From Paenibacillus sp. JJ-223 (GTDB lineage: Bacteria; Bacillota; Bacilli; Paenibacillales; Paenibacillaceae), in NCBI RefSeq assembly GCF_927798175.1, contig NZ_CAKMMP010000018.1, positions 1-64,000 of the forward strand: a DNA stretch of 64,000 nt. Reading direction: 5' to 3'. Position 1 is the stretch's first letter. Each line of letters starts with the position of its first letter. Under the pieces are notes generated by a model that worked only from the letters and a program-made list of their open reading frames with translations, searched no databases and was not told the DNA's origin. This document shows positions 43,916 to 53,725 of the stretch, one piece after another. Made by a program: the position numbers and the translations under genes.

Positions 43916-44508
43916 TGAACCATTACGATCCGAACAGGTTGACTGACGGGGTACTGCGGGCTGCGGTCAAGGAAGACGCTGCACAGGTGATTCCGCTTTT
44001 GGTGCAAGCGATCGATGATATTGCGTACGCCTTGGCGGGCGAAGGGGATCACGAGCAGGCCATGCACATTTTGCGGCAGCTTTACGAGCAGGAGGACACA
44101 CGAATCAGCTATCGCAACGTAACCGTGATGGAACGCGAAGGCCATGTTGCAGGCATTCTCGTTGCCTATGACGGCGGAGATGCGGACCGGCTCGATCAGC
44201 CGATTCTGAACCGCCCGGGCCGCAGCAAAGACGAGAAGTATCGGCTTGGGAAAGAAACCCGGCCCGGTGAATACTACCTCGACACGTTATCCGTGGACCA
44301 GGCCTATCAAGGGCAAGGCATCGGAAAGGCGCTCATGGCTGCTTTCGAAGAGCAGGCCAGGACGCTCGGGCATTCGCGGACAGCGTTAATCGTGGAACGA
44401 GACAATGACCGGGCCAGAATGTTGTATGAACGGCAGGGGTACGTCAAAGACGACGTCTTAATCATTTCGGGTCATGAGTATGACCACATGGTCAAGCCGA
44501 TCGAATAA
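43915..44508 (+). CDS. GNAT-family N-acetyltransferase
   Basis: 197 residues, start codon sharing 1 nt with the ilvA stop, so co-translated. The GNAT fold is seen, with the acetyl-CoA loop in LSVDQAYQGQGIGKALMAAF (Q-x-x-G-x-G/A) and LIVERDNDRARMLYERQGYV. The substrate is unknown. A near-identical domain layout is common in paenibacilli next to metabolic genes. Confidence 0.9.
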   Translation: MNHYDPNRLTDGVLRAAVKEDAAQVIPLLVQAIDDIAYALAGEGDHEQAMHILRQLYEQEDTRISYRNVTVMEREGHVAGILVAYDGGDADRLDQPILNRPGRSKDEKYRLGKETRPGEYYLDTLSVDQAYQGQGIGKALMAAFEEQARTLGHSRTALIVERDNDRARMLYERQGYVKDDVLIISGHEYDHMVKPIE

Positions 44509-44538
44509 ACAATCGAATTCGTTTACGGGTACAAACAA

Positions 44539-44582
44539 TAAAACATCGCCATGCGCCATAATGCGCCGGGCGATGTTTTTTT
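44539..44582 (+). terminator. terminator of the ilvA-GNAT operon
   Basis: AAAACATCGCC pairs with GGCGATGTTTT, followed by a T run; inner repeats of ATGCGCC form the loop. Confidence 0.88.
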
Positions 44583-44599
44583 GAACCGCCAAGGATTCA

Positions 44600-45562
44600 T
44601 CACTCCGAAGCCGGTACATGTTTTTCCAGCCAACGTTCCACCGCCGGTGTCTTTTCGAAGTTGGAAGCAGCGGCGACATCCAGGAAATCGGCGAGTTGTT
44701 CAAGAAACGGACTTTCTACGGAGGCGAGGCGTTCGATGACAGCCTTGTAACCTTTTTGAGCGTTTGCGGTCATTTTGTTGGTTTCATAGTCGAATAAAGG
44801 CGTGTTGATCAATCCATAGAATGTATATTGGGTGTAGCTGTCAAACAGGCTTTGCACTTGGGCAGACCGTTTGGAATCCGGATATAGTTTCAGGAAATGC
44901 TCCTGACTGAGTGCACGCAACAGCATCTCCTGGTACCCGATGAGCAAATCGCCGTCTTCTGCCGGAATTTTGCGTGTCTCGGCAGCCATGATGTTGATGT
45001 AATCGGCGATATCCGGTTTGACGTATTGGTTGTATTTTTGGAATGCAGCGTAGTTCATGATCGGGTACAGCGCGCCTTCCAGCATGATCAGCTTGTACCC
45101 GTTATCCCGTGCTTCCTGCAGCAAATTATACGCGGCAGCATCGTCGATCCGGCTCATGAGCTTGGTAAAACTGTCCCCTGTTCGGTAAGCTTGCAGCAGC
45201 TTGGCTTGAACGTTGGGAACCAGCATGCGGTCTGTCATGGGCGACAGCGCCTTCAGCCGCGCGTTCTCCAGTTGGAGCACCATGAGCGAGGCGTGGTGGG
45301 ACGTTACCCGTTTGATATTGGAGGCGAGATAGCGGTCAGCGGCGGGCAGGCCGTTCTTTTTTTTGAGCATGGATTGGTAGGTATTGTATATGGATGCGGA
45401 TTGGCTTGCATGGGTCTTGTCCGTCTCATTGGACGTTGCGGCAGCGGCGATCCCCGCCACGGAAGCGAAACCGGGCTGCAGCATCAGAACAGCGGCTGTC
45501 ACGGCGATGAGTGTACGCGTTGCGCGGCCTTTGTCAGATAGAGTAGAGAAGAATGAAGGCAT
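44600..45562 (-). CDS. secreted protein of unknown function
   Basis: 320 residues. The N terminus has a basic start (KGRATR) and a hydrophobic core LIAVTAAVLMLQPGFASVAG, then AAAATS, which fits a signal peptide. The mature part is helical with scattered charged residues and no recognised domain or cysteine. AGGAGG lies 9 nt before the ATG. It is divergent from the large repeat protein. Confidence 0.75.
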   Translation of the reverse strand: MPSFFSTLSDKGRATRTLIAVTAAVLMLQPGFASVAGIAAAATSNETDKTHASQSASIYNTYQSMLKKKNGLPAADRYLASNIKRVTSHHASLMVLQLENARLKALSPMTDRMLVPNVQAKLLQAYRTGDSFTKLMSRIDDAAAYNLLQEARDNGYKLIMLEGALYPIMNYAAFQKYNQYVKPDIADYINIMAAETRKIPAEDGDLLIGYQEMLLRALSQEHFLKLYPDSKRSAQVQSLFDSYTQYTFYGLINTPLFDYETNKMTANAQKGYKAVIERLASVESPFLEQLADFLDVAAASNFEKTPAVERWLEKHVPASE

Positions 45563-45833
45563 GGAACGGATCCTCCTGTTATTTTCAAGATGATTACTAT
45601 AACCTTACCCAATATTTGAAATAGGTTGGTCTCGGAATGGTAACAAAATGTCTTGTTATTTTAACCTTTGAACGGTAGATGATGGAAGCGTGTTTCTGCC
45701 AAAATATTTTTTGGGCGGGATCGGAAACTTTTGGAGGGATTCGAACGTCTATGAATTGTACAGGTATAAATAGGAATTTTCCGACGAAAACAACGATACA
45801 CCTTTCAATTAACGGGAGAATGGGGATACAGGT

Positions 45834-48800
45834 ATGAAGAAAGCAGGAGGAAATCAAGTCAAAAAGGTGATGTCCGCACTGGCCGTTTCGGCCATGCTGA
45901 TGTCCGCATTGCCGGCGCCGGCCATTGATGCCGCAGCACCGATCAGCATTTACATCAACGATTCAGCGCTGAAGGCGCCTCAGCCGCCGGTCATGAAGGC
46001 AGGACGGGTGCTCGTGCCGCTCCGGTCCATCTTCGAAGGGCTGGATGCCAATGTGCAGTACACCAACAAAACCAAAACGATCAAGGCGACCCGCGGCGAT
46101 CAGGAGGTCATCCTGAAGCTTGGTTCCAAGACGGCTTACATCAACGGAGAACTGACCTATCTTGACGTGCCTGCGAGCACGATCAAAGGCAATACGATGG
46201 TGCCGATCCGCTTCGTAAGCGAGGCATTCGGAGAAAAAGTGTACTGGAATTCCCGCATGCAGCGCGTGGATATCAAAACGACGACAACGCCGCCGGTGGA
46301 TAACACTTCATATGCTGCCTGGAACATTTATGGTACCGTATCCGGAAACAATGGGGATGGCCGCGATCTGACCGTAAGTTTCACGCGCCCTGCTTCCGAG
46401 AACGGGGTATCCGAATACCGCATCATGCTGGTTAAAACGCGCGACGTCAACGGCTTTAACGAATCGGCTGCCTCATCGGTGCCTTCCAGCAATTACACGA
46501 GGGTCGTTCCGAACGGCACCAATCCGAAGCTGACGCTGAATGCGCAGACCCGTGACGTCAACGGCGATCTGCTCTCGTCGACAGAAACCTATCGCCTGTA
46601 CGTGTTTACGGTGGGCGGCAGCGGCAATAACTACAAAAACGCTCTTGCCTGGTCTTCGCAGGCGTTGAAGCTGTCTGGCGTGAAGACGGAAGTTCAAGCG
46701 GTGAACAGCCTCAAAATAGCCGATGTGAGCGATTATGGTGACGGACGCGATCTGGAGATCAGCTTCAATCAGCCGTCCAACACGTCCAATATTACGTACT
46801 ACCGCGCGTTTGTCGTTAAAGCGAAAGATGCGTCTTCGTTTAATCTGGCAGCAGCGAACAAGGTTTCGAGTTCCAACTCCGCGATCATTTATAAGAACAA
46901 CACGACATCGGTGACAAGCAAGCTGTCTTCCACGTCGCGGGATACATCCGGGGAATTGATCAAAAACGGCACGTCCTATGTGGTGTACATCATGTCGGTA
47001 AGTGCGAACACCGCATCGGCGGAAAGCAAATTATCCACCGTTTCATCGTCCCTGACACTGGGCGCGAATACGGCTGCCGCACCGGTCATTACGCAGGTTT
47101 TGGACAATTCGGATTATGGCGACGGCCGCGACATTCGAGTGAGCTTTAACCGGGTATCCGACGAATCCAAAGTTGGAAGCTACCGTATTTTCGTGGTGCG
47201 CAACTCCGTAGCCGGCAGCTTTAATTTGACCACGGCCAGCAATTTGTCATCCAGCCTGTATTATCAAGTGAACAAAACGGGCGGCAACATCACCGTCTCG
47301 CTGCCTTCCAACATGAGGGATACCAGCGGGTACAGCGTAACGAATTTGCAGGATTATCGCATTTACGTCATGGCGGTAGGCAACCAACAGAACAATTATA
47401 CCAACGCGTTGTCTTCCTCGTCGTCGGTGTTGAGGCTGGCCACGAATGCCAATGCCCCTGCGGTAACCAACGTGGCGGTAGCAGACGTGAGCGATTACGG
47501 GGACGGCCGCGATTTACGGGTATCGTTCAATCGGCCTTCTAGTGAAGACAATATCGCTTCCTATCGGATCTATGTTGTACGTAATGGAAATACCGGCAGC
47601 TTTAATCTGAGTGCAGCGAATGCGTCCAATAACTATATCCAAGTGAACAAAACGGGCGGCAATCAATCATTGACGCTGCCGTATTACGCAGTAGATACAA
47701 ATGGCTATACCCTGACTAATGGAGTAAGCTACCGCGTATTCGTCATGTCGGTGAGCACGAGCGGCAATACGAGCCAAAACGCGCTTTCCTCGTCATCGGC
47801 AAGCATTACATTATCGCAAAACTCAGCTATAGCAGCACCGACTAACGTGGTGGCTTCCGATGTGGGCGATAGCGGTAACGGCAGTGACTTGCAGGTGTCC
47901 TTTACCCGTTCCGTAGATGAAACAAATGTGAATCATTATCGCGTTTTCGTGGTGAAGGCGGATAGAGCCGGCAGTTTCAACCTGTCGACGGCGAATGCCA
48001 TCAATAGTGCCAATTATACGTATGTGAGCAAAACCGGGAATAACCCGACTTTGAAGTTGTCCGGCACAGCCAGGGATACAGACGGTCAGGCGATCAGAAA
48101 CGATGTGAGTTACCGTGTGTTTGTGCTCGCGGTCAATACCAATACATCGATTGCCAATGCCCTGTCCTCAGGGTCAACTGCGCTGACGCTGACGTCGGTT
48201 AAGGCCGTTTCGCCAGCAACCAATGTGAATGTGACCGTTAAAAATACAGGGCAGGCCGGTAATGCCTCCGATGTCACATTCAACTTCAGCAAACCTGCTG
48301 ATGAATCGGGAATTTCGGGATATAAGGCGTATATCGTTCCCGCAGGCCAGGTGAGTTCGTTCAATGTGGCCTCTGCGGAAAGAATCGGCAGCTATGTGGA
48401 TATTGCCAAGTCGAGTGCGGGGTCAGCCATTCAACTGAATAGCGGCCATGTGGATATTAATGGAGGCACATTGGTTCCTGGAACCAAGTACAACATTTTC
48501 GTCATGTCCGTTGCGGATAGTCCTGCTCGCACTTCTGTCCTGTCGGCTCCTTCCCAGGAGTTTACGATTCTTGCCAAAGCGGCAGAGCCGGTGGTTGCGG
48601 ATAAGGTCTCGGGCGTTTCAGCTACCGTGAATAATGCGACGACTTCTATCGATGTAAGCTTCAACAGAGCAACGAATCAGACGGGGATTTCAAGGTACGA
48701 CGTTTACCTCGTCAGACAAGGCGATACGTTGAATCTGGGCAATACCAACATCGCCGGAGCAGTGCAAACGAATACCGAAAACCCTGCGATTAACATAACA

Positions 48801-49034
48801 AGCAGCATGAAGGATTCGGAAGGCAGACCGATTGAGGCAGGAAAATCCTACTCCGTATATGTCGTGAGTGTCGCCAACGGGCAAGCAGCTACAGTGAGCT
48901 CCATATCGAGTCCTTCCAATTCGGTGCAGTTTCCTTCCGCCCCTGCCAATCCAGCAGGAAGCGGGAACAGCGATTCTCCGGCTCCCGTTATAACCCCGCC
49001 TGCAACTGCAGCGCCGGAATCCGGGACGCCTTAA
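45834..49034 (+). CDS. surface protein with copper-amine-oxidase-N-like domain and seven repeats
   Basis: 1066 residues. A signal peptide (about 1-34) is followed by a stalk-like domain of the copper amine oxidase N-terminal type (about 37-148; KAGRVLVPLRSIFEGL, MVPIRFVSEAFGEKVYW). Such domains are common on Paenibacillus exported proteins and are not oxidases. Then come seven repeats of about 125 residues, starting near 165, 287, 416, 541, 668, 793 and 925. Each carries a variant of the DYGDGRDLxVSFNRPxxE motif followed by a YRIFVV strand, in the manner of fibronectin-type beta-sandwiches. A Pro-rich tail ends the protein without LPXTG or SLH anchor. Possible role in wall interaction or adhesion (inference). 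Confidence 0.85.
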   Translation: MKKAGGNQVKKVMSALAVSAMLMSALPAPAIDAAAPISIYINDSALKAPQPPVMKAGRVLVPLRSIFEGLDANVQYTNKTKTIKATRGDQEVILKLGSKTAYINGELTYLDVPASTIKGNTMVPIRFVSEAFGEKVYWNSRMQRVDIKTTTTPPVDNTSYAAWNIYGTVSGNNGDGRDLTVSFTRPASENGVSEYRIMLVKTRDVNGFNESAASSVPSSNYTRVVPNGTNPKLTLNAQTRDVNGDLLSSTETYRLYVFTVGGSGNNYKNALAWSSQALKLSGVKTEVQAVNSLKIADVSDYGDGRDLEISFNQPSNTSNITYYRAFVVKAKDASSFNLAAANKVSSSNSAIIYKNNTTSVTSKLSSTSRDTSGELIKNGTSYVVYIMSVSANTASAESKLSTVSSSLTLGANTAAAPVITQVLDNSDYGDGRDIRVSFNRVSDESKVGSYRIFVVRNSVAGSFNLTTASNLSSSLYYQVNKTGGNITVSLPSNMRDTSGYSVTNLQDYRIYVMAVGNQQNNYTNALSSSSSVLRLATNANAPAVTNVAVADVSDYGDGRDLRVSFNRPSSEDNIASYRIYVVRNGNTGSFNLSAANASNNYIQVNKTGGNQSLTLPYYAVDTNGYTLTNGVSYRVFVMSVSTSGNTSQNALSSSSASITLSQNSAIAAPTNVVASDVGDSGNGSDLQVSFTRSVDETNVNHYRVFVVKADRAGSFNLSTANAINSANYTYVSKTGNNPTLKLSGTARDTDGQAIRNDVSYRVFVLAVNTNTSIANALSSGSTALTLTSVKAVSPATNVNVTVKNTGQAGNASDVTFNFSKPADESGISGYKAYIVPAGQVSSFNVASAERIGSYVDIAKSSAGSAIQLNSGHVDINGGTLVPGTKYNIFVMSVADSPARTSVLSAPSQEFTILAKAAEPVVADKVSGVSATVNNATTSIDVSFNRATNQTGISRYDVYLVRQGDTLNLGNTNIAGAVQTNTENPAINITSSMKDSEGRPIEAGKSYSVYVVSVANGQAATVSSISSPSNSVQFPSAPANPAGSGNSDSPAPVITPPATAAPESGTP

Positions 49035-49062
49035 CCCCCCGTCAATTTGAAATAGGTACAAT

Positions 49063-49092
49063 AAGCCCTTATCCATTGGATAGGGGCTTTTC
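49063..49092 (+). terminator. terminator after the repeat protein
   Basis: AAGCCCTTATCC / GGATAGGGGCTT with a 3-nt loop, then TTT. Confidence 0.85.
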
Positions 49093-49196
49093 GGTGTAAA
49101 AGGGCCATACCCAAAACAGTTCCTGTAACGCTTGCGGGCGGTACTCCGCCGGGAGATAATAAAGGGAAAAGAGCGTGGCCCGAAAGGAAGGATGAA

Positions 49197-50084
49197 ATGC
49201 TTGCATTTCGCTTGACGAGGCTGCCGGATGCCCGGCTGCCTTTATATCTATATTGCGTAGGTACCCATGAAGAGAGAGCGCTGATCAGAGCGGATGGCTT
49301 CCCGGTGTACCAACTGTTTTTGTCGCGGAGCGGAGAAGGGCAGCTTAACGTTTCCGGTGAGGGGACGTGGAAGGTAACCGCAGGACAATTGTTCGTGTTG
49401 GCCCCTGACAAGGGTTATGAGTATTGCCCGCGTTTCAAAACCGATTGGGAGCTGGGGTACATCGGCATCGGGGGCGATGCGGCAGCTTCCATCCTGCGGG
49501 CCGCAGGTTTGTTGCAATCGGGGCCCCGAACGCTGCATGATTTCGAGCAATTCTGGTCAAGAATGACGGCGCTATGGCACTCCTTGAATCAAGGTTTGGG
49601 ACCGGATGCGTGTTGGGAAGTTTCGGCCATGCTGTACCAGCTCATTCTGGACTTGTCGCGTTGGATCGATGGGGAGCCAGAGAATGCAGCCAAGAGAACG
49701 GGACGGATTGCCAAACCGGCCATCCAAGCAGGACTCCAGCATCTCGGCCAGTCTGACCCGAGGCAGGATGCCTTTGACCGTGCGGTCGACTTGATGCATA
49801 TGCATTACAGGGATGATTTGCTCCTGAAACATGTTGCGGAGGCCGTCGGCTATTCGGTGCAGCATCTTAACCGGATTTTCCATCAAAAGCATGGTATAAC
49901 GGGACACCAGTACATGCAGCGCCTGCGTTTGCGCAAGGCGGCGGACTGGCTGAACGAGCATCCGCATGCCAGCGTGAAGCAGGCCGCCGAGACGATCGGC
50001 ATGGAAGTGAACTATTTTATCCGCATGTTCAAGCGGGAATTCGGGGAGACGCCGGGAAGATCCCACAGCCACGCAAGAGAATGA
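49197..50084 (+). CDS. AraC-family regulator with cupin-type sensor domain
   Basis: 295 residues. The N-terminal half (about 15-110; VYQLFLSRSGEGQLNVSGEGTWKVTAGQLFVLAPDKGYEY) is an AraC-binding cupin-like sensor. The C-terminal 95 residues form the double HTH (LLLKHVAEAVGYSVQHLNRIFHQ; SVKQAAETIGMEVNYFIRMFK). It probably senses a sugar or other small ligand. No obvious target operon is adjacent. GGAAGGATG precedes the ATG. Confidence 0.88.
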   Translation: MLAFRLTRLPDARLPLYLYCVGTHEERALIRADGFPVYQLFLSRSGEGQLNVSGEGTWKVTAGQLFVLAPDKGYEYCPRFKTDWELGYIGIGGDAAASILRAAGLLQSGPRTLHDFEQFWSRMTALWHSLNQGLGPDACWEVSAMLYQLILDLSRWIDGEPENAAKRTGRIAKPAIQAGLQHLGQSDPRQDAFDRAVDLMHMHYRDDLLLKHVAEAVGYSVQHLNRIFHQKHGITGHQYMQRLRLRKAADWLNEHPHASVKQAAETIGMEVNYFIRMFKREFGETPGRSHSHARE

Positions 50085-50164
50085 ATACGGCCTGCGAGAA
50101 AGAATATGAACACCTAGGTGGCATCGCAAACAAACGGGCGGACATCCGCGCCTCCTGCGGGATC

Positions 50165-50194
50165 AGAAAAGGCTGCCGAGTTCCCGGCAGCCTT
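50165..50194 (-). terminator. terminator of the DUF1129-like gene
   Basis: AAGGCTGCCG / CGGCAGCCTT, 10 bp with a 6-nt loop. On the minus strand TTTT follows, so it serves the leftward gene, though it may act both ways. Confidence 0.82.
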
Positions 50195-50204
50195 CTTACA
50201 AACA

Positions 50205-51026
50205 CTATAGCTTCTTGTTCCCGAAGATCGGTCTCAAGGTAAACAGTCCCGCCAAGCCGATCAGCAAGCTGACCCATGGCGGGAGCCAAAAGACCGGAAA
50301 GCTGTCACGCAGCGGGTATCCCACGAACAAAACAACGAGCACGATGGCGATATAGATCGCGATGCCGCGAAGATTGACTTGCGGACGGGTCGTCAGGTCA
50401 GCGCCTTCGTCATCCGGTCGCTCCGCCAGCCGGCGCAGCGTTTCCACGAGAGCGATGCCGCCTACAGCCGCGACGATCAGCGTGAACAGGCTGATGTGGC
50501 TGAACGGTCCCGTATCTCCGTCGGTCCAGCCCATGAACAGCCCTGCTGCGCCCTGCATCAGCAGTACGACCGAAATGGCCGCCCATGCGATCATGATATA
50601 CCATTTGAGCGTACGTTTCGTTCGAGCAGGAGGTTCGGCATCGTCTTGTTCTCCATCGTTTTCCTCTTCATGCTCGGGTTCGGGCGTCCACGTTTGGCTT
50701 AGAGAGTTCTTCATGTTTCCGTACCGAGTTACGGGAGCTGTCGTCATTTCTTCCGCGGTGCTGTCTTCTGCACCAAGGCGCGCAAATATATCTTTTTCCA
50801 GATCTTTGGCATATCGCGCGCGAGCGGACTCGCCGTTCTTCTGGGCTTGCACGATCGCTTTGCCTTCTTCGAGAATCCATTCTTCCTGCGTTTTCTCGTC
50901 AACAGGCGTTTGGCGCGCAATGTCGCTGATCTGGTTGTACAATTTTGCATTTTCGGGAGTCATTTGGCTTAGTTCGGTAATTTGCCGATTCTGTAATTCT
51001 TTAAGCTTCTTATAAGAAATCCTCAA
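50205..51026 (-). CDS. four-helix membrane protein, DUF1129-like
   Basis: 273 residues from TTG at 51026, with AGGAGGAG 6 nt upstream; an in-frame GTG at 51050 overlaps that site and is unlikely. A soluble helical N-terminal region (about 1-130; YNQISDIARQTPVDEKT, IVQAQKNGESARARYAKD) resembles DUF1129 proteins. Four transmembrane helices follow (about 143-165, 175-200, 220-240, 247-265). Function unknown. Confidence 0.77.
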   Translation of the reverse strand: MRISYKKLKELQNRQITELSQMTPENAKLYNQISDIARQTPVDEKTQEEWILEEGKAIVQAQKNGESARARYAKDLEKDIFARLGAEDSTAEEMTTAPVTRYGNMKNSLSQTWTPEPEHEEENDGEQDDAEPPARTKRTLKWYIMIAWAAISVVLLMQGAAGLFMGWTDGDTGPFSHISLFTLIVAAVGGIALVETLRRLAERPDDEGADLTTRPQVNLRGIAIYIAIVLVVLFVGYPLRDSFPVFWLPPWVSLLIGLAGLFTLRPIFGNKKL

Positions 51027-51119
51027 TGATTGCTCCTCCTGTCTAAACACGCTACGGTATCCGGGTTAGGCAACCCTGACGATATTTTAGTATACGGGAA
51101 GGGCTCTCATTTCGCAAAG

Positions 51120-51239
51120 TCATTCCTTATAGAAAAGCTGTTTGTGATTCACCCACAGGCCGATGAAGGCCAGTACGACACAGGTGCAAAGAAGTGTCAG
51201 TTTGCCGTGGCTGCGAATCCATTCGATGAGATGTTCCAT
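51120..51239 (-). CDS. single-pass small membrane protein (39 aa)
   Basis: ATG at 51239 with AAAGGA 8 nt upstream. The product begins MEHLIEWIRSHGKLTLLCTC, then continues as one hydrophobic helix (LTLLCTCVVLAFIGLWV) and a basic tail ending QLFYKE. A clear topology and ribosome-binding site support it; no family is known. It lies on the same strand as, and about 90 nt upstream of, the DUF1129-like gene. Confidence 0.6.
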   Translation of the reverse strand: MEHLIEWIRSHGKLTLLCTCVVLAFIGLWVNHKQLFYKE

Positions 51240-51452
51240 GATTCAAATCCTTTCGCCCGAAATCACCGGGTTCGAAAAACCGGCTTCGTTGTCGCTTTCC
51301 GTTGATGTATAGAATTCCCGAAATACTGGCAGAGATATACCTGTACATGGAACGTATTGTATCAATATGGTGAAACGTGAATAAAGAACGGCCGCTTCCT
51401 GCACAATATAAGCAATTTCCAACAGAATTCAGGGATGGGAGCGTGCGACAGG

Positions 51453-51686
51453 ATGAATCAGAATCATAGCGAATTGACCCGCCGGCTGCTGCTGAACAGC
51501 AATTCCCGAGGCGTCAAGGATGAAGTGATTCCTATGGGACAAGAGGCGGAAGATGTCGAACTGGCTGGCGAATTAACGGAAGATGGCATCCATCAAGAAA
51601 GCATTTGGAGCAGTCTGGATGATGCGGCAGATGATTGGCAGGGACGGGTGGAAACGCATGAGATGTTCCGTCGGAGTTACGAGTAA
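51453..51686 (+). CDS. small acidic protein of unknown function
   Basis: 77 residues from ATG at 51453 (GGGAG 11 nt upstream); an in-frame ATG at 51435 would overlap that site. It is acidic with many Asp/Glu (GQEAEDVELAGELTEDG; WSSLDDAADDWQGR). No cysteine, signal or transmembrane helix. A terminator follows directly, which supports a real transcript. Confidence 0.65.
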   Translation: MNQNHSELTRRLLLNSNSRGVKDEVIPMGQEAEDVELAGELTEDGIHQESIWSSLDDAADDWQGRVETHEMFRRSYE

Positions 51687-51707
51687 CCGGTAAGACTTCG
51701 GATCGGG

Positions 51708-51735
51708 TAGGGCCAGCTGACAAGCTGGCTTTTTT
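51708..51735 (+). terminator. terminator after the small acidic protein gene
   Basis: GCCAGCT (51712-51718) / AGCTGGC (51723-51729) then six T. Confidence 0.9.
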
Positions 51736-51836
51736 GCTATGGCCATAAAGTGATCCCGGATCGAGAATATTCAATTCCTGCAGGCCATTACCGATAAAAG
51801 ACGAATACAAAACCAACAAAACAAGCGATGCTTTCG

Positions 51837-51864
51837 TTGACTTTGTGCAGTGTACAATGATAAT
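51837..51864 (+). promoter_or_regulatory. probable promoter of the alpha/beta hydrolase gene
   Basis: TTGACT, a 16-bp spacer and GATAAT, 83 nt before the start codon. Confidence 0.5.
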
Positions 51865-51947
51865 ATACAGTTAACTTCTTTAATTCACATTAAACTCATC
51901 GGATTTATATATTATGAAATTGGAATTTGTGGAAAGGGGCAAGCGAT

Positions 51948-52781
51948 ATGGAGCGTCAGATCAGCATACGTCATGGGCAGGAGGAGCTTACGGCCACCAT
52001 TCATTATCCGGTCGTTCAGGACATCAAGGAGGTTAACGCGCAGCAGAAACGCGTACCGCTCGCGGTGATCTGCCATGGGTTCGTGGGCAGCCGGATCGGC
52101 GTGGACCGCCTGTTCGTCAAGACCGGGCGCGAACTGGCCGAAGACGGGTATCTGGTTCTGCGCTTTGACTACATCGGGTGTGGGGAGAGCAGCGGCGAAT
52201 ACGGCGCGGAAGGCCTTGAATCGATGATCGCCCAGACGCGCTCCGTGCTGGATTATGCGGTAAACTGCAGTGACGTTGACCCTAGCCGCATCACCCTGAT
52301 CGGACATAGCTTGGGCGGCGCGGTTGCGCTGTTGACGGCCATTCGCGATAAACGGGTCAAAAATCTCGTAATGTGGTCTTCCGTCGGGTATCCTTTCAAC
52401 GATATTGTGAAAATCACCGGACGCGACGTGTACGATGATGGAGTGAAGCATGGTCATGCGGACTATTTGGGATACAAATTCACGCCGCGATTCTTCGAAT
52501 CGCTCGCCGAGCATCAGCCGTTTCAGGAAGCGGTCAAATTCAACGGAGATGTTCTGGTCGTTCACGGCACGTCCGACGACGTTATCCCGGTGGATTATGC
52601 GTTTCTGTATCAAAAGGTATTTTGGATGCGTCAGGAAGGACGCTGCGACAAGGAGATCATTTTCCAGGGAGACCATACGTTCTCGTCCGGCAAAGAGCGG
52701 GAGCAATTGATTAACCGTACCAGGGAGTGGCTTGGCGAACGCCAGAAGATCGAACAGGATTGGCAGCACTGGATGATCTGA
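51948..52781 (+). CDS. alpha/beta hydrolase (dienelactone hydrolase-like)
   Basis: 277 residues from ATG at 51948, with GGAAAGGGG 8 nt upstream; a GTG at 51927 overlaps that site. It has VICHGFVGSRIG (oxyanion loop), RFDYIGCGESSG, the nucleophile Ser121 in IGHSLGG, an Asp in HGTSDDVIP and a His in QGDHTF, so the triad is complete. No signal peptide. It is of the type that hydrolyses esters or cell-wall-related acyl groups; no substrate can be named. Confidence 0.87.
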   Translation: MERQISIRHGQEELTATIHYPVVQDIKEVNAQQKRVPLAVICHGFVGSRIGVDRLFVKTGRELAEDGYLVLRFDYIGCGESSGEYGAEGLESMIAQTRSVLDYAVNCSDVDPSRITLIGHSLGGAVALLTAIRDKRVKNLVMWSSVGYPFNDIVKITGRDVYDDGVKHGHADYLGYKFTPRFFESLAEHQPFQEAVKFNGDVLVVHGTSDDVIPVDYAFLYQKVFWMRQEGRCDKEIIFQGDHTFSSGKEREQLINRTREWLGERQKIEQDWQHWMI

Positions 52782-52869
52782 TTGCAGAGATGAAACAGGT
52801 CCTGAATGCATCAACAAGGTGAATGGAGTGTATCACGGGCTCGGCTTGGCGGCTCCAGGGGATGTAAGC

Positions 52870-52898
52870 TTGGAAAAGCGCCTTCTTCGCGGTAAAAT
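52870..52898 (+). promoter_or_regulatory. promoter of the extradiol dioxygenase-family gene
   Basis: TTGGAA, a 17-bp spacer and TAAAAT, about 40 nt before the start codon. Confidence 0.6.
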
Positions 52899-52939
52899 AG
52901 AAGAGTAACCATTCTATCCGTGTCTGGAGGTTGGCAGCA

Positions 52940-53725
52940 ATGACATTACCCGCATTATTCATTGCACATGCTTCCCCCGCCCTGGCGGTGGAAAGCAACG
53001 ACTACACTCGTTTCCTGAACCAGCTTGGAGAGAGGCTGCCGGCTCCGAAGGCTATCGTGGCATTCACGGCCCATTGGGATTGTCCCGAACCGTCCGTGAC
53101 CATGGACGAAACGCATCGGACTTTGCATGACTTTTACGGATTTCCAGCAGATATGTATGATCTCGATTATCCAGCCCTTGGCATGCCAAGCCTGGCCAAT
53201 GAGATTTGTGCGCTGTTTGCACGAAGCAACTTGCAGCATCTTCCGATCACCGGGCGTGGGCTTGATCATGGCGTATGGGTTCCGCTTTTGCATATGTACC
53301 CGAAGGCTAACATTCCGGTCGTGGCCGTATCCGTCGATTCCTTGCGTTCCCCGCAGGAGCAGTATGATATCGGTCGGATGCTGGAGCAGCTGAGGCATGA
53401 TGACGTGTTGATCGTAGGCAGCGGGGGAATGGTGCATAACCTGCGTCTGCTTGGCGACAGCGAAGAACCGCAGGATTGGGCGGTGGAATTTGACGATTGG
53501 ATGGGACAGCGGCTCGAGCAATGGAATACGAGGGAGCTGTTTCAGTACGACAAAAAAGCCCCGCATGCTCGCATGGCCGTACCTTCCTATGGAACGGAGC
53601 ATCTGGCGCCATTGTTCTATGCCATGGGCACGGCAGATATGACGCGCAAGGCGAAAAGGCTGTTTCAAGCCTACTCCCACGGAACGCTTAGTCTGAACTG
53701 CTGGCAGTTCGGCGACGACGCATAA
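52940..53725 (+). CDS. class III extradiol ring-cleavage dioxygenase (LigB/DODA family)
   Basis: 261 residues from ATG at 52940 (TGGAGG upstream). Metal-ligand and catalytic residues of the LigB superfamily are visible: His10 in FIAHASP, a His in FTAHWD, a His in LDHGVW and a His in GGMVHNL. Such enzymes open catechol rings (DODA) or act on related substrates with Fe(II) or Zn(II). No aromatic degradation genes are adjacent, so the substrate is open. Confidence 0.87.
   Translation: MTLPALFIAHASPALAVESNDYTRFLNQLGERLPAPKAIVAFTAHWDCPEPSVTMDETHRTLHDFYGFPADMYDLDYPALGMPSLANEICALFARSNLQHLPITGRGLDHGVWVPLLHMYPKANIPVVAVSVDSLRSPQEQYDIGRMLEQLRHDDVLIVGSGGMVHNLRLLGDSEEPQDWAVEFDDWMGQRLEQWNTRELFQYDKKAPHARMAVPSYGTEHLAPLFYAMGTADMTRKAKRLFQAYSHGTLSLNCWQFGDDA

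Noticed and set aside
45834..49034. CRISPR-like array
   Set aside because: The repetition is at protein level within one reading frame, with units of about 375 bp and diverged sequence.
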